This document shows, in pieces, positions 34,896 to 43,340 of a stretch of 64,000 nucleotides of DNA. The stretch spans positions 28,904-92,903 of the forward strand of contig NZ_BDIR01000011.1 of NCBI RefSeq assembly GCF_001895145.1, in the 5' to 3' direction. The notes under the pieces are model-generated. The model was not told the DNA's origin. It ran no database searches and worked only from the letters and a program-made list of their open reading frames with translations. The position numbers and the translations under genes are program-made. Each line of letters begins with the position of its first letter. The first letter of the stretch is position 1. This stretch comes from Arcobacter sp. LA11 (GTDB lineage Bacteria > Campylobacterota > Campylobacteria > Campylobacterales > Arcobacteraceae).

Positions 34896-36050
34896 ATGAG
34901 TATGAGTCAAGAAGAAATTGAATCATTGATGAATGGTTTGGATTTTGAAGATGAACCAGCAGCTGAAGAATCACCTGTTGAAGATAGTGCCCCTGCTGGG
35001 AATATGTCAGAAGATGATATTAATGAATTAATTGCACAAACAGAAGATATTTCTGTTAATGAAGAAGATAATAGTAGTACTGAAGAGTCTGTTGATGATT
35101 TATTAAATAGTTTAGAAGATATTGAAGCTTCAAGTGAAGAATCAAATGATGAATCTGAAACAAATATTGATGATATTTTAAAAGAATTAGAACAAAATGA
35201 TGATTCATCAGAAGCTGAAATTGATATTCCAGATGACTTAATTAATCCAGAGACTTCTTTATCTGAAGAAGAGCCTGTTGTTAATTTAGAAGAAGCAGAA
35301 GCTATAAGTGAAGTTGAGAATAGTATTGAATTACCAGAAGAAAAGACTGTAGTTGAGGAAAGTTCAGATGATGATATTGATGAGCTTTTATCAACAATTG
35401 ATAATATGAAAGAACCAGAAGCAACTCCAGTTGAAGAAGTCTTAGAAGAGTCTAATATTTCAACTCTTGATAATGATGATATTGGAAAAGGTTGGACTGA
35501 TAATAAAATACAGGAAGGAATATTCCCTTTGCCAGTTGAAGATGATACTAAAGTTGTAAACCAATTAAGTGAAGTAGCAAATGATTCTGAAGAGAAAGCT
35601 ACAAAGATTTTCGATGTTTTAAGTAATATTCTTGATTATAATAATGGAATACAAAGTGATGTAAAAGAGTTAAGTTCTTTTAATGAAAAACAAATTGCAA
35701 TGTTAACTTCATTAAGTCAAAAATTTCCTAATATTGATGTTTTTAAAGAAAATTTAGCTCAAGCAGAAGAAATGGGAAATCATATTTCTAATGTTCATGA
35801 TAAATTAAATAATGGTAATAATGAAATTTTTCAAGCAATGGAATTAATGCAATTTAATGATATCAATAGACAAAAAATTGAGAGAGTAATGTCAGTTATT
35901 AGAAAACTGTCAACTTACTTAAATAATCTTTTTGAAGATGATGGCAATAGGCAAGAAGTAGCTGTTGCAAATCATATTCATGGAGATAGTACAGAAGATT
36001 TATTAGGTGATGAAGATTTAGAATCTTTAATTGCAGAATTTAACAATTAA
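34896..36050 (+). CDS. cheZ: CheZ-like CheY phosphatase with several CheY-binding-type peptides
   Basis: The 384-residue protein has a C-terminal helical part (about 220-350) with ELMQFNDINRQKIERV. D322 and Q326 give the DxxxQ catalytic pair of CheZ. The first 190 residues are acidic and disordered-looking. They contain short motifs like the CheY-binding peptides of FliM (LSQxEIDALL) and the CheZ tail (DQVDDLLDSLGF): SQEEIESLMNGL (4-15), SEDDINELI (38-46), SVDDLLNSL (65-73), NIDDILKEL (90-98) and SDDDIDELLSTI (157-168); a further DEDLESLIAEF (372-382) ends the protein. This suggests multivalent binding of CheY-P. It is directly downstream of cheY. The CheZ call rests on the motif and context; the repeats are seen directly. 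Confidence 0.75.
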   Translation: MSMSQEEIESLMNGLDFEDEPAAEESPVEDSAPAGNMSEDDINELIAQTEDISVNEEDNSSTEESVDDLLNSLEDIEASSEESNDESETNIDDILKELEQNDDSSEAEIDIPDDLINPETSLSEEEPVVNLEEAEAISEVENSIELPEEKTVVEESSDDDIDELLSTIDNMKEPEATPVEEVLEESNISTLDNDDIGKGWTDNKIQEGIFPLPVEDDTKVVNQLSEVANDSEEKATKIFDVLSNILDYNNGIQSDVKELSSFNEKQIAMLTSLSQKFPNIDVFKENLAQAEEMGNHISNVHDKLNNGNNEIFQAMELMQFNDINRQKIERVMSVIRKLSTYLNNLFEDDGNRQEVAVANHIHGDSTEDLLGDEDLESLIAEFNN

Positions 36051-36067
36051 AAACTGAAAGGAATTAC

Positions 36068-36790
36068 ATGAATCAAGGAACATACCCCTTAGCTGCCTCA
36101 ATGATTAATCAAATCAATAGACTTGATATGATTTCAAATAATTTAGCTAATACAAATACTAATGGCTTTAAACAAGAGGGTACTACTGAAGGTTCATTTA
36201 ATTACTATTTACAAAGAGCCCAGCAAGAAGGTTTTACACCTTCAAAAATAAATGAAGTAACTAATACTATTCCAAAGATGGATTCTAAGTTTATTAATAG
36301 TGAACAAGGTCCAATTATGCCAACAGGTAATACTTTGGATTTTGCTTTAAGTAATTCTGATACATTTTTTAAAATACAAGATAAAAGTGGAGAAGTGGTT
36401 TATACAAGAGATGGAGCATTTAAAATACAAGATGGACTTCTCGTTGATTCTAATGGACAATTTGTTTTAAATAATGATAACCAACCAATAGCAACAGAAG
36501 AAGAATTTGTAAATTTAATATCTGTTGTGAGAATAGATTATAAAGATTTAGAAAAATATAAAGATAACAACTTTAAAGCTAAAGATTCTGCTACAATAGA
36601 AAATATTGAGTTAAATGATAGTGAAATAATGCAAGGAGCAATTGAACGTTCAAATGTGAATTCTGTTTCTACTATGGTAGCATTAATAGATGCTCACAGA
36701 AGATTTGATCAGGCTCAAAAGGCAGTTACTACAATAGATGAGATGAATGGTAAATTAATTGATAAAATTGGGAATAATACTAGATCATGA
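36068..36790 (+). CDS. flgF: Flagellar rod protein, FlgF-like
   Basis: The 240-residue protein has SMINQINRLDMISNNLANTNTNGFKQEG near the N-terminus, the NTLDFALSNSDTFFKIQ segment, TRDGAF, and a C-terminal helix VSTMVALIDAHRRFDQAQKAVTTIDEM. It fits FlgF, a proximal rod protein, better than FlgG (shorter, different start). It overlaps flgB by 4 bases (ATGA). AAAGGA precedes the ATG. Confidence 0.8.
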   Translation: MNQGTYPLAASMINQINRLDMISNNLANTNTNGFKQEGTTEGSFNYYLQRAQQEGFTPSKINEVTNTIPKMDSKFINSEQGPIMPTGNTLDFALSNSDTFFKIQDKSGEVVYTRDGAFKIQDGLLVDSNGQFVLNNDNQPIATEEEFVNLISVVRIDYKDLEKYKDNNFKAKDSATIENIELNDSEIMQGAIERSNVNSVSTMVALIDAHRRFDQAQKAVTTIDEMNGKLIDKIGNNTRS

Positions 36791-37194
36791 AGCCAAGTAG
36801 CGTAACAGATTTACTTTTTAATCAATTAAGTTTTAGAAGTGATAGACAGAAAATCATTTCTAGTAATATTTCAAATATAAATACACCAGGTTATAAAACA
36901 AAAGATTTAGTATTTGAGTCAGAATTGAAAAAAGTTGATAATGATAAAGACTTAAAAATGTTTGCAACTAATTCAAAGCATATTACAAGTACTATGGATC
37001 TTCCAAAAATGAATCAAGCAAATTTAGTTGAATTAAAAGGCTTACAAGAACAAAATGATGGGAATAATGTAAATTTAGATACTCAGATGAGTGAAATGTC
37101 AAAAAATAAAGTTATATTTGATGCATTGCAATCATCAATCAAAAAAGATTCAAGATTAATGCGTTCTGTAGTTGAATCATCACAAAAAAATTAA
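36787..37194 (+). CDS. flgB: Flagellar proximal rod protein FlgB
   Basis: The 135-residue protein has QKIISSNISNINTPGYKTKDLVFESEL, the FlgB signature, and a C-terminal helix with KNKVIFDALQSSIKKDSRLMRSVV. Its partners flgC and fliE lie 17 kb further on, unlike the usual flgB-flgC-fliE order. Confidence 0.93.
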   Translation: MKPSSVTDLLFNQLSFRSDRQKIISSNISNINTPGYKTKDLVFESELKKVDNDKDLKMFATNSKHITSTMDLPKMNQANLVELKGLQEQNDGNNVNLDTQMSEMSKNKVIFDALQSSIKKDSRLMRSVVESSQKN

Positions 37195-37210
37195 TTAGGA
37201 TATTTATTAT

Positions 37211-38959
37211 ATGGATCAACTCGTTAAGTTTATAAACAATCTAAATGCTGCACAAAGAGCTGTAATTATTGGAGGATTTTCTCTTTTATTTGTATTATTA
37301 GTTGGATTGTTAGTATACTCAAATATTAAAGCACAAGATAAAAAATTAAATTATACTATTGCTTCAAATTTAACTAAAAACCAAGTTATGTTAGCAAGTA
37401 GTGAACTTGAAGCTTCTGGAATAGAATTTTCAGTAATTGGAAACGGTAATAACTTAACATTAAAAACTTCAAAAGATTTTATTAATATTGCAAAAATAAA
37501 ACTTGTTACAAGTGAAGCTGCTACAAGTAAACATGTGGGTTGGGAAATTTTTGAAAAATCTTCATTAGGTACTACAAATTTTGAAAATAAAGTTAAATAT
37601 TTAAGAGCTTTAGAAGGGGAGCTATCTCGTTCTTTAGAGTCTCTTTCTGGAGTTTTAAGAGCAAGTGTAAAAATTGCAATTCCAAAAGATACAATATTCA
37701 CTGAAAGAAAAGCAGACCCTACTGCATCAGCAGTAATTTCTTTGAAACCTGGAGTTTTTTTAACACAACAACAAATTGATGGTATAAAAAACTTTATAGC
37801 TTCAGCTGTTTCAGAACTAAAAGATGAAAATATACAATTAATCGATCAAGATGGTGCTTTATTACAAATGTCACCTGATGATATGGATAATCAAAAGTCA
37901 TTAGCTCAAAATAAATATAAACAAAAATTAGAAGAAGATTATGAGAAAAAAATTGTAGCTTTATTGGAACCTTTTGTAGGAATACAAAGAGTTGTTGCTA
38001 GAGTTAATTTAGAACTTGATTTTAAAAAGAGACATATACAAGAAGAAATATATGAACCTGAAGGGACAATAAGAAGTCAGCAAACTACAGAAAATACTTC
38101 AAGTTCTACAGGATCAAATTCTGGTACGGGTGGAACAGCAGGTATTGATAATAATATTGAAGAGCCTGATGGTGCAAATGGAAATAACGGATCACAATCA
38201 AGTAATGAGAGTGCAAAAAATATAACAAATTATGAAATCTCTAAAAAAGTTATAGATGAAAAGAGTAACAACTATTCACAAGTAAAGAGAGTTTCTGCTG
38301 CTGTGACATTTGATTCTTCAATTTTAAAAGATATACAAAATAAAGATGAATTTTTAGCTTCTATGGAATCTATTGTTCAAGATACAATTGGATATGACCA
38401 AAAACGTGGAGATAAAATTACAGTAAGAGATTTTAAATTTATTGGACTAAAACCACTTGCAACACTTGAAGCAAAAACAGATGAAAATGGTAATCCTGTA
38501 TCTACTAATAGTATGGAAGAAGTAGGAAGTGTAGATACTCTTTCTATGGTAAGATCAATTTTAAGAGATTTTAGTGAGTATTTTCAATATTTAATTGCTG
38601 CTATTTTATTATTTGTTTTTTATAAAAAGTTTATTGTTAACCATGAAGTAGTTGTTCTTGGAGATAAAACAAGTGGTGGCAAAAAGATTGATGCACAAGG
38701 TAATCCTATTGATGAGGATTTCATGAATGAATTTATGTCAGATTATGAAAATGAATTCGATGCAACTACAGCACAAGGAAGATTAAAAGCAAAAGTAAAA
38801 AGCCAAATTATGAATAATATTGAAGGCTTAGATGAAGAAAATGCTGCAAAATATGAAGTTTTAATTGAAGCAATAGATAAAGAAATAAGCGAAAACCCTG
38901 AAGAAGTAGCTAGAATGATAGAGTTACTTTTAACAGAGGGTAGTGGAAAGTTTAAGTAA
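37211..38959 (+). CDS. fliF: Flagellar MS-ring protein FliF
   Basis: The 582-residue inner-membrane protein has two membrane helices (about 18-42 and 456-475). RBM domains lie between them, including YTIASNLTKNQVMLASSELEASGI and VKIAIPKDTIFTERKADPTASAVISL. A low-complexity Ser/Gly/Asn loop (about 290-340) precedes the second helix. The cytoplasmic tail ends in acidic residues for FliG binding. It begins the fliF-fliG-fliH run. Confidence 0.96.
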   Translation: MDQLVKFINNLNAAQRAVIIGGFSLLFVLLVGLLVYSNIKAQDKKLNYTIASNLTKNQVMLASSELEASGIEFSVIGNGNNLTLKTSKDFINIAKIKLVTSEAATSKHVGWEIFEKSSLGTTNFENKVKYLRALEGELSRSLESLSGVLRASVKIAIPKDTIFTERKADPTASAVISLKPGVFLTQQQIDGIKNFIASAVSELKDENIQLIDQDGALLQMSPDDMDNQKSLAQNKYKQKLEEDYEKKIVALLEPFVGIQRVVARVNLELDFKKRHIQEEIYEPEGTIRSQQTTENTSSSTGSNSGTGGTAGIDNNIEEPDGANGNNGSQSSNESAKNITNYEISKKVIDEKSNNYSQVKRVSAAVTFDSSILKDIQNKDEFLASMESIVQDTIGYDQKRGDKITVRDFKFIGLKPLATLEAKTDENGNPVSTNSMEEVGSVDTLSMVRSILRDFSEYFQYLIAAILLFVFYKKFIVNHEVVVLGDKTSGGKKIDAQGNPIDEDFMNEFMSDYENEFDATTAQGRLKAKVKSQIMNNIEGLDEENAAKYEVLIEAIDKEISENPEEVARMIELLLTEGSGKFK

Positions 38960-38968
38960 AGGTTATAA

Positions 38969-39964
38969 ATGGATAATGAAGCACTAAAAGGCATGTCGAT
39001 GCTTGATAAGATTGCACATTTTTGTGTTCTTGTTGGCGAAGAAGCTACAGTAAAGATTTTTCAACATTTACCTAAACATATAGTTGAAGAGATTTCAACT
39101 TCAGTAACACTTATTAATTCAGTTGACAAAGAGACTTCCCTTGCAATATTGGAAGAATTTCATTTATTTACAAGATCTAAAAGTTTTATTAGTTCGGGTG
39201 GGTATGACTATGCAAGAGATATTCTTTATAAATCATTAGGAAAAGGTGAAGCAGATGAAGTTTTAGCAAAGCTTTCAAGAATGAAACTTGCTTCTCAATC
39301 TTTTGCATATCTTGATGCCATTAATCCAAAACAACTTTGTGATTTTATTAAAGATGAATCTCCTCAGACAATAGCTGTAATATTATCTCATATGGAGGCT
39401 CCAAAAGCAGCAGATGTTTTAATGCAACTTGAAGAAGATATAAAAGTAAAAGTTACTATGCAAATGGCTACAATTAAGGATGTTTCACCTGATGTAGTAA
39501 GAACAATCTCTGTAGTATTAGAGAAAAAACTTGAATCATTATTATCTTCTATTGTTGATGTTGGTGGAGTAAAAGTAGTTGCAGATATGTTAAATAGACT
39601 TGGACCTAAATCTCAGGATATTCTAAAAAATATTAATGGTGTAGATACCTCTTTAGCTACAAAAATTAAAGAAAATATGTTCGTATTTGAAGATTTATTA
39701 AATTTAGAGAGCGAATATGTAATGAAAATATTACAAAACGTAGATACTGGAGATGTTGCTGTAGCAATGAAAAATGCTACTGATGATGATATGTTAAAAA
39801 TCACAGGTGCAATGTCTAGTAGAGCAAGTGATAGGTTTAAAGAAGAGTTTGAGATGCTAACCAAAGTTAAAATTAAAGATATTGAAGCAGCTCAAAGAAA
39901 AATGCTTGATGTAGCCCAAAAAATGATAGAAGAGGGTGTAATTGATAGAGATATGGATGAATAA
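38969..39964 (+). CDS. fliG: Flagellar switch protein FliG
   Basis: The 331-residue C-ring protein has an N-terminal FliF-binding part, the ESPQTIAVILSHM motif (EHPQTIA in E. coli) in the middle domain, and a C-terminal torque helix with SSRASDRFKEEFEML, whose charged residues face the stator. Length is typical. Its stop codon overlaps the fliH start by one base. Confidence 0.96.
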   Translation: MDNEALKGMSMLDKIAHFCVLVGEEATVKIFQHLPKHIVEEISTSVTLINSVDKETSLAILEEFHLFTRSKSFISSGGYDYARDILYKSLGKGEADEVLAKLSRMKLASQSFAYLDAINPKQLCDFIKDESPQTIAVILSHMEAPKAADVLMQLEEDIKVKVTMQMATIKDVSPDVVRTISVVLEKKLESLLSSIVDVGGVKVVADMLNRLGPKSQDILKNINGVDTSLATKIKENMFVFEDLLNLESEYVMKILQNVDTGDVAVAMKNATDDDMLKITGAMSSRASDRFKEEFEMLTKVKIKDIEAAQRKMLDVAQKMIEEGVIDRDMDE

Positions 39965-40623
39965 TGAATAAAAGTAATGTTTACTCAAGTGCTAAAGTTG
40001 TTAGTAAAAATGATTCAGTGGAAAATTTCCAATTAGGAACCTTTATTCAAAATGAATCAAATCCAGAACAAATAAATAATCAAGCAGTTTTAAATGATAG
40101 AGAGATTAATGGAAATATTGATCCTGTATTAAATGAAATTAGAGCTTTAAATGGCCAAATTGGAGCTTTAGGTGAAAAAATAACACTTCTTGAAAATAAC
40201 GGAATGACAGGAAAAGAAATAGATGCACAAGTAGTACAAGCAATAAAAGATTTAAAACATTATGCAAACTTTTTTGAACAGGCTACTTTTCAGATGGAAT
40301 CGAAGTTATTAAAAACTTCAATTTCAATTGCTCAAAAAATTATTTCTATTGAAGTTGGTGAAAATTCATCAATGATTGCAAAACAGACTATTACCCATCT
40401 TTTAGATAAGATTAAAAGCGCCTCTCGGGTAAAAATTCATTTAAATCCTAAAGATTATGAGATATTACGAAATGACTTAAATCTTGAGAATTTTATTGAG
40501 TTAGTAGAAGATCCTAATGTAACTGCTGGTGGAGTAGTAATTGCAAGTGACTTAGGAAATTTTGATGGTAACATTGAAGCAAAAGTAAACTCAATGCTAG
40601 AATCACTTGATTCTGTAATATAA
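39964..40623 (+). CDS. fliH: Flagellar export ATPase regulator FliH
   Basis: The 219-residue protein has a disordered N-terminus, a helical middle (REINGNIDPVLNEIRALNGQ onwards) and a C-terminal domain with LLKTSISIAQKIISIE, VKIHLNPKDYEILR and LVEDPNVTAGGVVI, typical of FliH. It should hold FliI dimers and dock them on FliN. fliI itself is 20 kb downstream. Confidence 0.88.
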   Translation: MNKSNVYSSAKVVSKNDSVENFQLGTFIQNESNPEQINNQAVLNDREINGNIDPVLNEIRALNGQIGALGEKITLLENNGMTGKEIDAQVVQAIKDLKHYANFFEQATFQMESKLLKTSISIAQKIISIEVGENSSMIAKQTITHLLDKIKSASRVKIHLNPKDYEILRNDLNLENFIELVEDPNVTAGGVVIASDLGNFDGNIEAKVNSMLESLDSVI

Positions 40624-40688
40624 AATATTATTAAATTCTTATAAACTTTACTAAATTTTAATAAATAATCTAAAAAAATGTAATTTTG

Positions 40689-40697
40689 TGCTATAAT
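40689..40697 (+). promoter_or_regulatory. Extended -10 promoter upstream of fliN
   Basis: TGCTATAAT, a perfect extended -10, lies in the 100-base gap after fliH, 27 bases before the fliN ATG. A separate transcript for fliN-flgD and the hook genes is likely. Confidence 0.65.
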
Positions 40698-40723
40698 CTA
40701 GCAACTTATATAAAAGTGTTATT

Positions 40724-41011
40724 ATGGAAATTAGTGAACGAGATTACGACTTATTAGTTGATACACAAATAGTAGTAGATGTAATGCTAGGTAGTACAAA
40801 TATTACTATTAAAGAATTTTTAGATTTATCTGCAGGAGATATTTTATCTTTAGATAAAACCGCTGGTTCAGGTGGTGATATCTATGTGAATAAAAGAATT
40901 GTTGGAACTGGAGATATAATTGTTATTGAAGAAAAACTTGCAGTAAGAGTCCAAGAAACCATGGATTCTGATAATGTAGTAAGATATTTCTTTGAAGAAA
41001 ATATGGCATAG
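40724..41011 (+). CDS. fliN: Flagellar switch protein FliN
   Basis: The 95-residue protein is a single SpoA (FliN) domain: VDVMLGSTNITIKEFLDLSAGDILSL, then GDIYVNKRIVGTGDIIVIEEKLAVRV. It forms the lower C-ring and docks FliH. A second SpoA protein, fliY, lies at 48514. fliM was not found in the window. Confidence 0.92.
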   Translation: MEISERDYDLLVDTQIVVDVMLGSTNITIKEFLDLSAGDILSLDKTAGSGGDIYVNKRIVGTGDIIVIEEKLAVRVQETMDSDNVVRYFFEENMA

Positions 41012-41020
41012 GAGTTTAAT

Positions 41021-41782
41021 ATGGCAGTAGAAAATGTAACAGTAAATTCAAGTACAGGAATTGATGGTAGTTCATATACTAGTTCTATTAGTAATGATCA
41101 ATTAACAAATGAAGATTTTCTAACATTAATGATTACAGAGCTGAAGCTACAAGATCCTACAAAACCTATGGATTCTCAAAAAATGCTTTCAACTCAAATG
41201 CAAATGTCAACAATAGAAACAAACATACAATTAGCAAATTCTATGAAAGCTTTAGAAGGATCTATTGCTAGTATGTCTCTTTCTAATGCAGTAGACTTTA
41301 TGGGAAAAAAAATCGATGCAGTTGTTGATATGCCAGTAAAAGATAGTAGTGGAAATAATTTAAAAGATGAAGAAGGTAATACAATTACAGAAAAAGTTAA
41401 AGCTTCATTTTTAATAAACACAGTCCAAATGCAAGATGGTGTTGCTCTTCTTGAAAGTAGTGAGTTATTAGGTTTTAAAGATAGGCTTCTTGCTACTGAA
41501 ACAGGCGGTAATTTAAACTATGATTATGAAACAGGTCAGATTAAAGATGCAGATGGAAAAGATACTGATTATTATGTAAAACTTGATGAAAGTGGTAGAT
41601 TTGATTTAGATTCAAGTGGAAAAGTTGTGATTGTAGATAAAGATGGAAAAACTGTGACACCTAAATATTCTCCAGAAGATTCTGAAGACACTTTCCCAAA
41701 ATTTGCATATTATAGAACAGATGAGATTTATTCTCCAAATTCAACATTTGTAAAATATGAAGATATTGTAAAAATTTACTAA
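41021..41782 (+). CDS. flgD: Flagellar hook assembly cap protein FlgD
   Basis: The 253-residue protein has the FlgD signature DFLTLMITELKLQDPTKPMD (about residues 28-47) and QMSTIETNIQLANSMKAL. The C-terminal region is longer and acidic (YDYETGQIKDADGKDTDYY and so on). It caps the growing hook, consistent with the two hook-type genes right after it. Confidence 0.92.
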   Translation: MAVENVTVNSSTGIDGSSYTSSISNDQLTNEDFLTLMITELKLQDPTKPMDSQKMLSTQMQMSTIETNIQLANSMKALEGSIASMSLSNAVDFMGKKIDAVVDMPVKDSSGNNLKDEEGNTITEKVKASFLINTVQMQDGVALLESSELLGFKDRLLATETGGNLNYDYETGQIKDADGKDTDYYVKLDESGRFDLDSSGKVVIVDKDGKTVTPKYSPEDSEDTFPKFAYYRTDEIYSPNSTFVKYEDIVKIY

Positions 41783-41798
41783 AAAATAGGATGATATT

Positions 41799-43250
41799 AT
41801 GATTAGTGGACTTTGGAATGGAATTACCGGTTTAAATACGTTTGAAAGAGCTTTAACAACTCAATCAAATAATGTTACAAATTCAAATACTATTGGACAT
41901 AAATCAGATGAAATTTCTTTCCAAGATTTGATGTATCAATCAGGTTATGGAAAAGGTGTAAATGTTCAATCAGTAGAAAAAAATTTTTCTCAAGGTAATA
42001 TCAATGTTACTGATAATACTTTAGATGTTGCTATTGAAGGAAGTGGTTTTTTTGTAGTAAATGATCCTACAAATAATGAAACTTACTATTCTAGAGCAGG
42101 TAATTTCAAAATGGGTGTTGAAGGATATTTAGAATCAATAGAAGGTCATAGAATTTTTGGTACACCTACAACAATATCAAGTACAGTTAGTTCTGATGAC
42201 AATACACAATTTAATAGTAATTATACTAGTTTTATAGCTTCTGAACCTATATCTTCAACTTCTTTTTTACAAACAATAAATGCAAAGTCAACTAATTATA
42301 ATCAAAGTGCAGTTGATAGTGGAGTTTCAGGAAGTGGATTTAAAACTGCAGGAGGAAAGATTTCTGATATTAAATTATTAATTTCTGATTATAATGAAAA
42401 ATTAGATTTATATTCTGCAAATCCAACTGCAACTAGTACTGCTTCTACCTCTCAAATAACACAAATAGATTTTGCTGATTTTTCTACACAACTAACAAAT
42501 GGAAGTTATATTGAAATATATACAGATGGTGATTTAGTAAGACAATATTTTGATACAGATGCACAAACAACTATGAATGAATTTGCAGATAAACTTTCAA
42601 ATGTTGCAGGATTAACAAGTACAGTTGATTCAAATGGATTAGTAACTATTAATACTTTAATACCTGGAAAAGATGTGAAACTTACATCAGCAGGAATAAA
42701 TGATAGAGGTTATGGGTTAAATGAAGTAACTTCACCAGTATTAGGATCTGGTATAGCTATGGTTAATAGTTCAAGAGATGCATTAAAAAGTGCTTTAGAA
42801 AATGCAGATGCAAAATTCCTTGAAATTACTAACAATGTTACAAATGCAGATGCAAGTTTAAGTGGAATAGGGCAGATGCAGTTAAGATTAAATGATTTAA
42901 ATCTTACAGAAAATACTTTTGGAGTTCTTTCAATAGAAGATGGAATTATTTATTCAAAAGATGGTGATAATAAATTTTTAATGGGAAAACTAGAAACAGC
43001 ATATTTTTCTAATCCAGAATCTCTTGAACCTCAAGGTGGAACACTATATTCTATTGGAAAAGAAACTGGCGAAGCTAAAAATGCAAATAATATAAATAAA
43101 CTTATTGGTGGTTCTGTTGAACTAAGTAATACTAATTTTAGTGATAGTTTAGTTGATTTAATGGTTTATCAAAGAGCTTTTGAAGCCAGTTCAAAGTCAA
43201 TTACAACTTCTGACGAGTTTTTAAAAACAGCAATACAGTTAAAGAAATAA
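41799..43250 (+). CDS. Flagellar hook-type protein, shorter FlgE paralogue
   Basis: The 483-residue protein has N-terminal TQSNNVTNSNTIGHKSDEISF, the NTLDVAIEGSGFFVV segment and the C-terminal SLVDLMVYQRAFEASSKSITTSDEFL. It matches the next gene over most of its length (KATDYSQ/KSTNYNQ, SQINF/TQIDF, IPGL/VAGL, SARDAL/SSRDAL), so the two are tandem duplicates. It is shorter by about 300 residues. It could be a minor hook, hook-junction or first-tier hook protein. Which one forms the main hook cannot be told from sequence. Confidence 0.8.
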   Translation: MISGLWNGITGLNTFERALTTQSNNVTNSNTIGHKSDEISFQDLMYQSGYGKGVNVQSVEKNFSQGNINVTDNTLDVAIEGSGFFVVNDPTNNETYYSRAGNFKMGVEGYLESIEGHRIFGTPTTISSTVSSDDNTQFNSNYTSFIASEPISSTSFLQTINAKSTNYNQSAVDSGVSGSGFKTAGGKISDIKLLISDYNEKLDLYSANPTATSTASTSQITQIDFADFSTQLTNGSYIEIYTDGDLVRQYFDTDAQTTMNEFADKLSNVAGLTSTVDSNGLVTINTLIPGKDVKLTSAGINDRGYGLNEVTSPVLGSGIAMVNSSRDALKSALENADAKFLEITNNVTNADASLSGIGQMQLRLNDLNLTENTFGVLSIEDGIIYSKDGDNKFLMGKLETAYFSNPESLEPQGGTLYSIGKETGEAKNANNINKLIGGSVELSNTNFSDSLVDLMVYQRAFEASSKSITTSDEFLKTAIQLKK

Positions 43251-43267
43251 TTTAACTGTATGTGTTT

Positions 43268-43300
43268 AAATATTAGTATTTTATAAAAATATTAATATTT
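43268..43300 (+). promoter_or_regulatory. AT-only hairpin between the two hook genes
   Basis: AAATATTAGTATTTT (43268-43282) pairs with AAAATATTAATATTT (43286-43300) with one G-U pair and a 3-base loop. It is not followed by a T-run. It could set relative expression by partial termination or RNA processing. Confidence 0.4.
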
Positions 43301-43340
43301 GAACATGTAAATGTTTAAAAATTTATCTAAAGGATAAATC

